This document shows, one piece after another, positions 23,160 to 31,348 of a stretch of DNA of 34,794 nt. The DNA comes from JALRHH01 sp964638875 (lineage in GTDB: Bacteria; Patescibacteriota; Saccharimonadia; Saccharimonadales; JALRHH01): positions 1 to 34,794 of the forward strand of contig CAZXBL010000005.1 in NCBI GenBank assembly GCA_964638875.1, read 5' to 3'. The notes under the pieces are model-generated. The model was not told where the DNA came from. It did no database searches and saw only the letters and a list, made by a program, of their open reading frames with translations. Numbering within the stretch: the first letter of the stretch is position 1; each line of letters begins with the position of its first letter. The position numbers were made by a program, and so were the translations under genes.

Positions 23160-25896
23160 GTTTGTAAGTCGCGCAGTCTTTTTTGTATTTGTATTTTCCC
23201 TCTTGGCACCAAGCAGAGCCCTGGCAGTCGAAAATGCTAATTGTAAAGATGTGGCAATAATCTTTGCAAGAGGCTCGGGGCAGAACCCGACAGGCGAGTT
23301 TATTAACGATCCTCTGGGTGATGATTTTAGGTTTGCTGAGAAAGAATCATACGCATTTTTCAAGAATCATACAGACCATCTCAGTAATGACTATCCGAAT
23401 ATTCCTTACAAGGCTGTTTCGATTCATGACTTTCCAGGCAAGTATGATCCGTTGGGTTACCAGGCAGTTGGGGTTGGGCTGGGAGAGATTGCAAATACAG
23501 CCAACGCGGATGCATCATGGGTGCCCGGTGATTATCAGGCCAGTGTGAAACACGGAGTCGCCGAAACGACAGGCTACCTAAGAGATCAGATCGCCACTTG
23601 TCCCAATCAGTACTTTATAGTGGGTGGTTACTCCCAAGGGGCACAGGTAATGGGCGAGAGCCTATTCCAATTAACCTCCGACGAAAGGTCAAAAATACTT
23701 GGGGTGGGCTTTTTTGGTGACCCAAAATATGTTGGCTCGACAGAAGGGGTGGGTGTAAAACCAGCCCTATCATTCCCGTGGCGTCGTGGAGAGGCAACTA
23801 ACAAAGATACAGGCATGCTCGAGCCACGCTTCCCGTATGTGCCAGTAGGGATAGAAATGCGTACGCTTAGCTGGTGCAACCGCCATGATATTGTTTGCGG
23901 AGGCTGGAGTGCATATAGAAAAAACAGCTCACACAGTGCTTATTCAGAAAGCTCGATCGGGTATGCCGTTAACGAACTGGTAACTATTGCAGCACCGCAA
24001 CTACTCGCGTTGGACAGAAAAACGGACGGCTCAGGCGTTCCACCAGTACAACTATCAAAAGCAGACAAGGATAGGGAACGCGACGTGATGTTTGTGATGA
24101 ACGATAATAGCAACAGCGATGTTCTAAATACTTTCAGGTATTCACTTGACCCCACGCTCGATCAATTCGTCAGGAATTTTACCGGGACTCGGTTTGCAGC
24201 GAAATCTTTTGGTGAGCATGACTATGGTTTTAGCGCCCCAAGGGTCGATAATATCCAATCATTCCTCCCTTATGCAGGTTTCAATCCTTCAAATCCTGTT
24301 TTTACTTCCAGTAATCTTACAAAATCTTTTGCAACAAAATACCCCTTTGGCCAGCCAATTATAGGGGGTGGAGATATAGAGGACCCCTACCAACTTGCCA
24401 TTGAACGCGCGGTTGTATCAACCGGCTGGCGCGATGACCTAAATGTTGAACGAAACATAGTTTTAATCACAGACAGACCACCAAAAGATCCGTATGAGTA
24501 CAACATCTGTAACGGTACTGTCAGGCAATGGATGCATTTTCCAGACACAAACGGGTATAAAAACTGCTACACCAATTACCACCGAGAAGTCTGGCAAAAA
24601 TCATTGTTACCAGAAACATGCGAAACAATCCTGAAAGTAATTATTGAAGACACGTGTACGAACCCGCTCATGTCGCCGCATTATGTGCAAATGAACAAGC
24701 GAACTCTAGAAGACGAAATCAAACTCGCTCAGGCATACCGCACCAAAATATCGATCGTCATCCCATATAAATTCGCCCAGGCGACACAGCTTGGAAACAA
24801 ACTTTCTGATGTTAGAGTTCGCGACAAACTACGCGGCATTGCAGAAGCCACTGGTGGCACGTTCGTCTATTACGACACCAAGACACAGTTCAATAGCACC
24901 TCGCTGTACGACACTTTGTGGCGTGTGTTCACCAAGCAGCCCCGTTCGCTGAGCACTGTGGCGGAAGGCGCCGTTGCACCGAAGGTTCTGGCGGTGCAGA
25001 CAAATACGCCAACGATATTTGACGTAAGTCGTTCCGGGGTTGTGGCATCGAACTATAAATGGGATTTTGACGATAACGGCACCTGGGATGAGGTAACCCA
25101 GGGACCAGTTACTCAGCACGAGTTCACATCACCGAACAAAGGCATACTTAGAGTGCAAGCAACTAGCGCCGGAGATGCTGTGCTGGGAGAAACAAGACAA
25201 ATATATACAGTGTCAGAGGGGGAGATGCCAACTATAGAAAAACCAAATTTGCCAGAAGGGATTACTGCGGCACAACAAGCGAACGGCACGGTTTTGCTCA
25301 AGTGGATACCCGAAGATACCAACCAAATCATCGTATTTGATTCCACAACGAACTTACCGGTCGGCTCAACGCCCCTAAAAAGTGGTTCGCTCACGCTCCC
25401 TTCGAGCTATGACAGTTTAGCCATCCGGGCGGTTAGTGACGCAGCAGCTAGTGACCCTGTCACGATTTCCGTTGTAACCTACACGGCTCCAATAGTAGAG
25501 GAAGAGCCATGCTGCGAACTACAAGAACCAAGCCCGGTACCAGAGGAACAACCTATTCTCCAAGGACTCGACGTGATCCCACCACAGGTTATTGAAGTAT
25601 CTGAAGAACCTCAGGCTGCACTTGTGGGGGTGAGTCCAGTTTTCCAACCTGCAACTATAACTACCACTAATTTCACGCAAAGAGCCTTTGCCGGAACTAT
25701 CCCAATTGCCGAAATCCCACAAGTGGCTGGTCTATCTGCTGACAAGCTACCGGCACAAACTTTCCAAACAGCGGGGCTTCCGCCCCAAAAGCCAACACCC
25801 AAATTAATTAATTGGTGGGTTCTCTGGGGAGTAGCAACCACAATCATATTCTTCATAGCTTACAGGGCGGCAAAGCGTAAGCAATTGCAGCAGTAA
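23116..25896 (+). CDS. Surface protein with cutinase-family esterase, VWA-like and PKD-like domains
   Basis: 926 residues. The signal peptide ends 'SRALA' (~36). Residues ~40-300 match the cutinase α/β-hydrolase family: 'VAIIFARGSGQNP', nucleophile elbow 'GGYSQGAQ' (Ser173), catalytic Asp in 'CNRHDIVC' (~258) and His in 'SSHSAYSE' (~273). Residues ~323-455 look like a divergent VWA domain, with 'DNSNS' (330-334) fitting the metal-site DxSxS and a strand 'IVLITDRPP'. A PKD-like β-domain ('YKWDFDDNGTWDEV') lies near 640-690, then an FN3-like stretch and a Pro/Glu-rich stalk. A final membrane segment (~900-918) and basic tail anchor it. It could cleave ester-linked lipids on a host envelope. GTG 23116 is used; GTG 23131 is equally possible, and neither has a clear ribosome binding site. 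Confidence 0.8.
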   Translation: MVQRIVSASAAAPTRFVSRAVFFVFVFSLLAPSRALAVENANCKDVAIIFARGSGQNPTGEFINDPLGDDFRFAEKESYAFFKNHTDHLSNDYPNIPYKAVSIHDFPGKYDPLGYQAVGVGLGEIANTANADASWVPGDYQASVKHGVAETTGYLRDQIATCPNQYFIVGGYSQGAQVMGESLFQLTSDERSKILGVGFFGDPKYVGSTEGVGVKPALSFPWRRGEATNKDTGMLEPRFPYVPVGIEMRTLSWCNRHDIVCGGWSAYRKNSSHSAYSESSIGYAVNELVTIAAPQLLALDRKTDGSGVPPVQLSKADKDRERDVMFVMNDNSNSDVLNTFRYSLDPTLDQFVRNFTGTRFAAKSFGEHDYGFSAPRVDNIQSFLPYAGFNPSNPVFTSSNLTKSFATKYPFGQPIIGGGDIEDPYQLAIERAVVSTGWRDDLNVERNIVLITDRPPKDPYEYNICNGTVRQWMHFPDTNGYKNCYTNYHREVWQKSLLPETCETILKVIIEDTCTNPLMSPHYVQMNKRTLEDEIKLAQAYRTKISIVIPYKFAQATQLGNKLSDVRVRDKLRGIAEATGGTFVYYDTKTQFNSTSLYDTLWRVFTKQPRSLSTVAEGAVAPKVLAVQTNTPTIFDVSRSGVVASNYKWDFDDNGTWDEVTQGPVTQHEFTSPNKGILRVQATSAGDAVLGETRQIYTVSEGEMPTIEKPNLPEGITAAQQANGTVLLKWIPEDTNQIIVFDSTTNLPVGSTPLKSGSLTLPSSYDSLAIRAVSDAAASDPVTISVVTYTAPIVEEEPCCELQEPSPVPEEQPILQGLDVIPPQVIEVSEEPQAALVGVSPVFQPATITTTNFTQRAFAGTIPIAEIPQVAGLSADKLPAQTFQTAGLPPQKPTPKLINWWVLWGVATTIIFFIAYRAAKRKQLQQ

Positions 25897-25902
25897 CAAG
25901 AG

Positions 25903-25925
25903 TGATATATCCTTAGGTTACCTAA
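25903..25925 (+). promoter_or_regulatory. Promoter with palindrome at the start of the pilin-like array
   Basis: TGA plus TATATC (25906-25911) forms an extended -10. The predicted start falls within TTAGGT-T-ACCTAA (25913-25925), a perfect 13-base inverted repeat, so a regulator bound there would block transcription. GAGGGCG then precedes ATG 25938. Confidence 0.45.
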
Positions 25926-25937
25926 TGAGGGCGTCAA

Positions 25938-26579
25938 ATGAAGAAGATTAACCAGGGTGGTTTCTTATCTTTTTTTGAAATAATGGTAATCCTTGTCGTT
26001 GCCACGTTGTGTTATGCGGGTTTCAAAGTGTACCAAAATGACAAGGCAGAGAAAGCTACATCAAGCAGCGAAACAACTAACTACGAAGGACAAACAAAAA
26101 CCTATACCGACACCGCCAAAAAGTTTACCTTTGAATACCCAATCACCTGGGAGGCATCCAATCCTGAACCAGGCGGGAGTGACTCTCTTGGTGACAAGCC
26201 AATAGCTATCACCGACTGGTCGGTCGTATCCCGAGACGTGCGCATAAAACCCTTGGAAGGCCAAAAGGACAACTACATCCGGATTACGCCGAATATAACA
26301 AAAGACTATGTAGCCGAGCAAAGAGCCCGCAAGGACCGGTTCCATACCCTCCTAGACGGCAAGATCAACAATTATGACACGCTTTACGACAAACTAGAGT
26401 TTAAGGGAGATGCCGAAAGTTACGTCGACCACACATACTACGTTCTACACGGTGAAACATACGTGATGTTCACATTCCGGGAAAACCACCACCATGACAT
26501 GAGCGGCACAAACTACGACGACAAACAAAACCTCCCAGGTTTCCAAGCCATAGTTAACTCAATAAAATTCACCAACTAA
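25938..26579 (+). CDS. Pilin-signal protein with PsbP-like domain, copy 1
   Basis: 213 residues. 'MKKINQGGFLSFFEIMVIL' resembles a type III (prepilin) signal: a short basic leader, Gly at the cleavage site, a Glu a few residues on, then a hydrophobic helix. Here Glu is at +6 after the second Gly rather than +5, so processing is less certain than in the three later copies. After the helix and a linker, 'KKFTFEYPITWEA' (~61-73) has the F-x-YP-x-x-W pattern of PsbP/Mog1-type domains. It is likely exposed outside the membrane, either in a pilus-like fibre or anchored by its helix. Confidence 0.65.
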   Translation: MKKINQGGFLSFFEIMVILVVATLCYAGFKVYQNDKAEKATSSSETTNYEGQTKTYTDTAKKFTFEYPITWEASNPEPGGSDSLGDKPIAITDWSVVSRDVRIKPLEGQKDNYIRITPNITKDYVAEQRARKDRFHTLLDGKINNYDTLYDKLEFKGDAESYVDHTYYVLHGETYVMFTFRENHHHDMSGTNYDDKQNLPGFQAIVNSIKFTN

Positions 26580-26629
26580 TACAGTCACCCAACAGCTGTA
26601 TTGTGTAGACCCTTTCGCTGGTATATGCT
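26578..26629 (+). promoter_or_regulatory. Promoter and inverted repeat before pilin-like copies 2-4
   Basis: TTGTGT (26601-26606), a 17-base spacer, TATGCT (26624-26629). AATACAG (26578-26584) and CTGTATT (26596-26602) form a perfect seven-base inverted repeat touching the -35. It could be an operator or the weak end of the copy 1 transcript. Confidence 0.45.
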
Positions 26630-26654
26630 TAAGCTAACTAATAAAGGACACCAC

Positions 26655-27329
26655 ATGAAAAAGTTAAATCAAAAAGGTTTCACTGGGTTTGAAATAGCAC
26701 TATTAGTACTCGTCCTGGCGGCAATCGGATTCGCTGGCTATACGGTATATCAGAATCAAAAATCCAACGAAGCCCAAACTAGCACCGACAAAATTGCAGG
26801 TGTAGAGAAAAAAGATACCGAGGAAAAAGAGTCACCAAGGTGTGACGAGGGACTTAAAGAATTTAGTGATGAAAAAGTCGGAGTTAGATTCTGCTACCCA
26901 GAAAAATGGGGGCTAGAAATTGGACCTAATGTTGATTTCCTGACGAATAGGGTCTCGTTGACCAGCCCAGATTACCACGAAGACCCTGAAGCAAGTTTTG
27001 GGGGCAGTAAAACTGGGAGTGTGGTCTCTGTAATTATTTCTGACACTACCAATCCTGCGCATGATCGAGTAACGGTACAGAGTATTTTAGACGGTACCGA
27101 AAAAGGGAAGTTATATTACTCTGATGTTAGCCACGCTAAGGTAGCTGGTTATGACGGCGCCAAGTATATTGCAGGCTATGAGGGCCCACGGAGTTCGACA
27201 TATGCATTCGAGCATAACAAGAAAAAATACTCCCTAGGTATTAGTGAAGACATAGATGGACCTAATTTTAACGATAACCAAGCCGACTTCGAGAAGATAG
27301 TAAAGTCATTCCAACTGCTAAGCAACTAA
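26655..27329 (+). CDS. Pilin-signal protein with PsbP-like domain, copy 2
   Basis: 224 residues from ATG 26655, chosen because AAAGGA is seven bases upstream and the paralogues begin at the same point; the frame is open 18 codons further up. 'MKKLNQKGFTGFEIALLVL' fits a class III signal: cleavage after Gly would leave Phe+1 and Glu+5, the residues needed by prepilin peptidase and for pilus assembly. An acidic linker leads to 'VRFCYPEKWGLEIG' (~76-90), the PsbP-like F-x-YP-x-x-W pattern. Two Cys (in 'PRCDEG' and 'RFCYP') could form a disulfide. It lies nine bases before copy 3. Confidence 0.72.
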   Translation: MKKLNQKGFTGFEIALLVLVLAAIGFAGYTVYQNQKSNEAQTSTDKIAGVEKKDTEEKESPRCDEGLKEFSDEKVGVRFCYPEKWGLEIGPNVDFLTNRVSLTSPDYHEDPEASFGGSKTGSVVSVIISDTTNPAHDRVTVQSILDGTEKGKLYYSDVSHAKVAGYDGAKYIAGYEGPRSSTYAFEHNKKKYSLGISEDIDGPNFNDNQADFEKIVKSFQLLSN

Positions 27330-27338
27330 GGAGCTCAC

Positions 27339-28022
27339 ATGAAAAAACTTAATCAAAAAGGTTTCTCGCCATTTGAAGTAGCACTTCTCATCCTAGTTCT
27401 AGCAGCACTAGGCTTTGCAGGTTTTACGGTGTACCAAAAGAACAGGCCGGAAGATCAGTCGCAAACTTCTATTGAAAAGCAATCAACCAGAACGCCTATA
27501 GAAAAACAGTCAGCAGAACAACAAATCGATGAGTACGCTGGCTGGAAGGAAGAGATAAATAACAAGTACAAGTTTAGCTACAAGTACCCTGCGAGCTCCG
27601 GTAAACTCACCTGGACAACCTTCGTGAGCGAGAACCCAGAAAGCAGCCAGGGTTATAAACTAGGTGATTATGTTAATGCCGCAGGGGTTGGGTTGGCTAT
27701 TTCTGATGTAAGGGGCACAGGTTTTCAACCTTTTACCTTTAGCATCGACAAAGTAGGTACTGTAGAGGACTTGGGTGGTTCCTGGGAGCAGAAAGTAGAT
27801 CCTAATTACTACACCCAAAAGTCGAAGACGACTGTGACAAAAAACAATATAAGCGGAACCCGGTGGGAATATAAATCGCTCAAAGAAGGGAACTCAGACT
27901 TTATACGCTACCGCTACATCAAAGGCGACCTTAGCTACTTTATGCTTATTGAGGGAGTGGCGGACGGAATTAACTTACTTGAACACGGGGAAAAGATCCA
28001 TAAATCCTTCACCTTTTTATAA
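27339..28022 (+). CDS. Pilin-signal protein with PsbP-like domain, copy 3
   Basis: 227 residues. 'MKKLNQKGFSPFEVALLIL' keeps Gly at the cut, Phe+1 and Glu+5. A variable Gln/Thr/Glu-rich linker follows, then 'YKFSYKYPASSGKLTW', a PsbP-like start. AAGGAG six bases before the ATG is a strong ribosome binding site. The first ~36 codons are close to those of copies 2 and 4, while the exported domains have diverged strongly. That pattern suggests tandem duplication followed by diversification of the exposed part. Confidence 0.72.
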   Translation: MKKLNQKGFSPFEVALLILVLAALGFAGFTVYQKNRPEDQSQTSIEKQSTRTPIEKQSAEQQIDEYAGWKEEINNKYKFSYKYPASSGKLTWTTFVSENPESSQGYKLGDYVNAAGVGLAISDVRGTGFQPFTFSIDKVGTVEDLGGSWEQKVDPNYYTQKSKTTVTKNNISGTRWEYKSLKEGNSDFIRYRYIKGDLSYFMLIEGVADGINLLEHGEKIHKSFTFL

Positions 28023-28052
28023 CCTAACAACGCCCATATCATAGGAATTCAT

Positions 28053-28754
28053 ATGAAAAAACTCAACCAAAACGGCTTCTCGCCATTCGAAACTATATTA
28101 TTGGTTCTTGTTATAGTAGCTTTAGGATTCGCTGGTTATGTAGTTTATCAAAGAAGTAAAGACAGCCAGAACAACCAGCAAACTACAGTAGTGAAGAAAG
28201 AAACACCTACTGAAGAAAGTAAAGTGGAAGTCGACGAAGAAGCTCAAAAGTGGGAGTTAGTAACAAGCAGACAGAACGCCTTTAGCATTCGCATTCCTGA
28301 TGGGTGGAAAGTTGTGAATTATGGTCAATCTGACAATCTTCGTGCCAGTAGTGTGTCTTACAAAGCGGGCACTAAGGCACAGGTGGAAAACATAGAGTAT
28401 GCTTACGCCGGAGACAGTCCAGTAAGGTTCTCGGTGACACAGCTTAAAGATAACGAAAGATATTCGTCGGACGGCGCGTCCGGGACGCCCTTTAAACTTG
28501 GAGATATAACTGGAACCAAGTATTACAAGAAATACCCTGTTGAACCAGTAGAAGGGATTGGTCCACTGCCAGGCGAAGAAGCCTATACTTATGAGTTCAA
28601 GACATCCGGAAAGATTACCTTGGTCTCGTATGCCGTATACCATAAAAACCAATATTCAGAAGATTTCTTAAAAACAAACTACAACCAAGCAACCAGCGAT
28701 ATCAATCAGATTGAATTAGTTGAACGAGTAGTTAAAACATTGCAGATCAAATAA
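28053..28754 (+). CDS. Pilin-signal protein with PsbP-like domain, copy 4
   Basis: 233 residues. 'MKKLNQNGFSPFETILLVL' again gives Phe+1 and Glu+5 after Gly. The linker is Gln/Glu/Lys-rich and the exported domain begins 'AFSIRIPDGWKVVNYG', a PsbP-like variant. AGGA precedes the ATG by seven bases. The gene ends six bases before the stop of the convergent small gene, with no terminator hairpin visible in the gap. It is the last member of the array. Confidence 0.72.
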   Translation: MKKLNQNGFSPFETILLVLVIVALGFAGYVVYQRSKDSQNNQQTTVVKKETPTEESKVEVDEEAQKWELVTSRQNAFSIRIPDGWKVVNYGQSDNLRASSVSYKAGTKAQVENIEYAYAGDSPVRFSVTQLKDNERYSSDGASGTPFKLGDITGTKYYKKYPVEPVEGIGPLPGEEAYTYEFKTSGKITLVSYAVYHKNQYSEDFLKTNYNQATSDINQIELVERVVKTLQIK

Positions 28755-28760
28755 GAATTT

Positions 28761-29111
28761 CTAACTAACTGCCAGACGGTTCTGGAGGGCGGTTTGGTAA
28801 GCGGGGCTTGGTTCTACTAGGGCGTTATCAAGACGTGTAACAGCGATGCGGTCGACTAATTTGCCTCGGATGTTGAGTTTGTACGCGTCAACCTTAACGT
28901 CGTAGTCCTCAAGCTTTTGATTGAGGCGAGCGACAGTTTCTTTATGCAAAGACATAGTGAAAGGGGAAGCAAGGCCACGAGCTGGCATATCTGTAACGCC
29001 GTGTTCGACGTTGTGTAGGACTGCGCGCTTGATAGCACGTACCTGACGGGCGATTTTAAGCGCTGCAAGAGGGGAAGCGCTGTCTGAATTTTGTTCTGTT
29101 TGTTTTTGCAT
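28761..29111 (-). CDS. Small unknown cytoplasmic protein with a near-ideal promoter
   Basis: 116 residues from ATG 29111; a TTG two codons upstream is the alternative. It has no membrane segment or signal. The first half is basic and helical ('LAALKIARQVRAIKRAVLH') and the middle has 'MPARGLASPF'. The second half is helical with alternating charges ('HKETVARLNQKLEDYDVKV'). I do not recognise the family. The promoter is the best match in the window, so expression may be high. There is no Shine-Dalgarno, and the leader would be about three bases. It is convergent with the pilin-like array and follows the glycosyltransferase on the same strand. Confidence 0.6.
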   Translation of the reverse strand: MQKQTEQNSDSASPLAALKIARQVRAIKRAVLHNVEHGVTDMPARGLASPFTMSLHKETVARLNQKLEDYDVKVDAYKLNIRGKLVDRIAVTRLDNALVEPSPAYQTALQNRLAVS

Positions 29112-29120
29112 GACCAATAC

Positions 29121-29149
29121 ATATTAGCATAAGCTTTGTATTTTGTCAA
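29121..29149 (-). promoter_or_regulatory. Near-consensus promoter of the small unknown gene
   Basis: On the - strand, TTGACA (29144-29149), a 17-base spacer ending TGC, then TAATAT (29121-29126). Full -35, ideal spacing and an extended -10 are all present. The start near 29114 is about three bases before the ATG. Confidence 0.75.
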
Positions 29150-29174
29150 TAAGCTGTCACAAAGTATTGTTTTT

Positions 29175-30272
29175 CTACTGTATTGTGCTGTTATAAACCT
29201 GTAGGGTTTCTTCTGCCATCTTACGCCAAGAATATTGTTTTAGAACGTCCTGGCCTCTCTCAACGAGAGTGTCGGCGAGTTTCTTGTCCTCTATGACTGA
29301 CGTAGTCTTTTCTGCTATATCTTCAATAATAGTAGGGTCAAAGTACGCCGCCGCATCCTTGTATACCTCTGGTAAACAGGTCGCGCTGCTGCTGACTAGG
29401 GGGCAGTTGTACACCATTGCCTCAAGGCCGGGTAAACCAAAGCCTTCTGACAGGGAGGGAAGTACGTAGCATTCGGCGTTCTGATACAGCCACTTTAGCT
29501 GTGCGTCACTGATAAACCCCGGTACAATAATTGAATCTTTGGCGGGGCTGGCTGCGATCCAGCGATTGAGATCTTCCCGGAATATGCCACTGATCTTCCC
29601 TGGCAACACTAACTGTAGTTCATGTTGTGAAGTTTTGAGTATTTCAAAAGCTTTGATTAGCCGTTCGATATTTTTATGCGGCAATGGCTGGCCGACATGG
29701 AATATGAATGGTTTGCTAACACCGCTTAACGGCTCAGCTGGTCCGTCAGCCGCTGGTTCGGCCGATTCGTATGTTCTGACGATTTTGTCTTTAGTAAATG
29801 GCTGGTATTTGGCTAGGTCTGCGGCAACATAATCTGTCGGTACAATAATTTTCTTAGATTTACGATGTGACCACCACAGTAAGAACCGGTATAAACTCAT
29901 GCCAATTATGTGAAGCCAAGGTGGAAAACGGCTTGGGCGGGTGTGGTGCAGCATGGTGAGATCATGCGTAGTCGTGACGATGTTGCCAAAATACAGCACT
30001 GGCTGCTGGGTCATAGTGAAGTGGACGAGGTTCGGCTTTAGTCGATACAGCCGCCATGCAAATGAGATCTGCTCGAGTGGGTTAAATGAAAACTGCTTAA
30101 ATCTACAACTCTGGGTAGAGAAATTTTGGTTGGTTGGCTGCCAGTTATCATCGGGTTTTACTAGGATGGTGTAAGTGTTATCTGTGTCTATTGTCTGGAG
30201 GTGTTCTATCAATCTGTCGGTATAACGACCTGTACTTGCCCGTCTGTTTCTGGCATCAATGACAATATGCAT
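29175..30272 (-). CDS. GT4-family glycosyltransferase
   Basis: 365 residues with the GT-B fold typical of family 4. The N-terminal domain begins 'MHIVIDARNRRASTGRYTDR', where the Gly-containing loop binds substrate. The interdomain region has 'FHVGQPLPHKNIERLIKAF', and the donor-binding EX7E motif is 'EGFGLPGLE' (~290). The enzyme transfers a sugar, commonly mannose, glucose or rhamnose, from a nucleotide donor onto a growing glycan at the cytoplasmic face. Acceptor and donor cannot be told from sequence. An O-antigen-ligase-type gene and GDP-mannose dehydratase nearby suggest a surface polysaccharide. It has no clear Shine-Dalgarno. Confidence 0.9.
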   Translation of the reverse strand: MHIVIDARNRRASTGRYTDRLIEHLQTIDTDNTYTILVKPDDNWQPTNQNFSTQSCRFKQFSFNPLEQISFAWRLYRLKPNLVHFTMTQQPVLYFGNIVTTTHDLTMLHHTRPSRFPPWLHIIGMSLYRFLLWWSHRKSKKIIVPTDYVAADLAKYQPFTKDKIVRTYESAEPAADGPAEPLSGVSKPFIFHVGQPLPHKNIERLIKAFEILKTSQHELQLVLPGKISGIFREDLNRWIAASPAKDSIIVPGFISDAQLKWLYQNAECYVLPSLSEGFGLPGLEAMVYNCPLVSSSATCLPEVYKDAAAYFDPTIIEDIAEKTTSVIEDKKLADTLVERGQDVLKQYSWRKMAEETLQVYNSTIQ

Positions 30273-30336
30273 AGATATAGTTTACAGCAGCAGCAATCTT
30301 AATAAGAGGATACAATTAAATGAGTTTTTGACTGAA

Positions 30337-31209
30337 CTATTTCTGAACAACCATATCTACGAACGGATAACCAAGGTTGTTTGTAACCAACTGATAGTTC
30401 CCAGACTTATCGTAAGCTTTAGCAAACCAGCGGTAAGTTCCTGCTGGGTAGCTTGCTAGTAGCCAGTCATATTGGTATAACGTACCAGCATAAGCCTTGG
30501 TCTGGGTAAATTTTAGACTAGTTGCTGAGGTGTTATTTAAGTACCACTCTACCTTTGATGCGGCGTCTATCTGGCTTATGTTTAATCCTACATAGGCTGT
30601 ACCTTGAGTTGGCACCCAAGTAGTCATGTGGTTTTGGGTAAATCGACCAGACACTTTCCCTTGGACATTATTGTTAACAATCATATCGACATAAGGGACG
30701 CGCGGTGCACTTTGGGCTAAACGGTAGTTCCCCTTTGTGTCGTATACTTTTACAATCCATCTGTAGGGTCCTGAGACAAGCGATTTTATAGGCCAATCAT
30801 ACTGATATAAATTTCCTACTCGTGGGGAGGTTTGAGTATGTGCAAGTGATCCCGTCTTTGTGTTATTTAAGTACCACTCTACTTTTTTAACGCTCTTCAC
30901 TTTAGTAGGATCAACGTTGATACCTACATAGGCTACGGTCTGGCCATTTGGCCAACTAGCAGGATTAGACTGGGAGAATGTTGCAGTGACAGTCCCAGGA
31001 GTTCTTTGCGTCTCAGCTTCCAGGAGCATGTTTACGTCGGAATCGACTGCCTTAGGGGCTTGGACACTGCTATTCTCCACCTGGACTTGATTTTGTGGTG
31101 TAGCAGCAAAAACTCGAAAGGCGGTGTATCCTATCGCTGCTGTCACGAGAGAAAAAATTAGTAATGAGCCTAGGTGCATTATGCCATGTTCGTTTGTAAT
31201 ACTTTTCAT
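30337..31209 (-). CDS. Membrane-anchored surface protein with two tandem β-domain repeats
   Basis: 290 residues. A membrane segment at ~12-34 ends near 'VFAA', followed by a ~60-residue linker. Two ~95-residue repeats follow. Each carries 'KVEWYLNNT', 'LYQYDW', 'YRW', 'KAYDKSGNY' or 'KVYDTKGNY', and 'VDMIV' or 'VDMVV' in the same order. The pattern is an Ig/FN3-like β-sandwich, and the repeats look recently duplicated. AAAAGGA before the ATG is a good ribosome binding site. It probably serves as an adhesin or binding module on the cell surface; the ligand is unknown. Confidence 0.65.
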   Translation of the reverse strand: MKSITNEHGIMHLGSLLIFSLVTAAIGYTAFRVFAATPQNQVQVENSSVQAPKAVDSDVNMLLEAETQRTPGTVTATFSQSNPASWPNGQTVAYVGINVDPTKVKSVKKVEWYLNNTKTGSLAHTQTSPRVGNLYQYDWPIKSLVSGPYRWIVKVYDTKGNYRLAQSAPRVPYVDMIVNNNVQGKVSGRFTQNHMTTWVPTQGTAYVGLNISQIDAASKVEWYLNNTSATSLKFTQTKAYAGTLYQYDWLLASYPAGTYRWFAKAYDKSGNYQLVTNNLGYPFVDMVVQK

Positions 31210-31307
31210 TATGTTTATCCTTTTAAATATATAGTCTTATATTAATCCAAACTTGATAAATATACACCATTGGATATCTTCATAACACAAGAGACTTCCA
31301 GGTGGAA

Positions 31308-31335
31308 ATGACAAAGCATGGCGTTTCAGTATAAA
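31308..31335 (+). promoter_or_regulatory. Promoter of the O-antigen-ligase-like gene
   Basis: ATGACA (31308-31313), a 16-base spacer, TATAAA (31330-31335). The ATG at 31349 would have a leader of about seven bases and no Shine-Dalgarno. Confidence 0.45.
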
Positions 31336-31348
31336 ATACTTGCAAACA

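Noticed and set aside
26213..26228. GACTGGTCGGTC as a third operator copy
   Set aside because: It lies within a coding region, has two mismatches and loses dyad symmetry.
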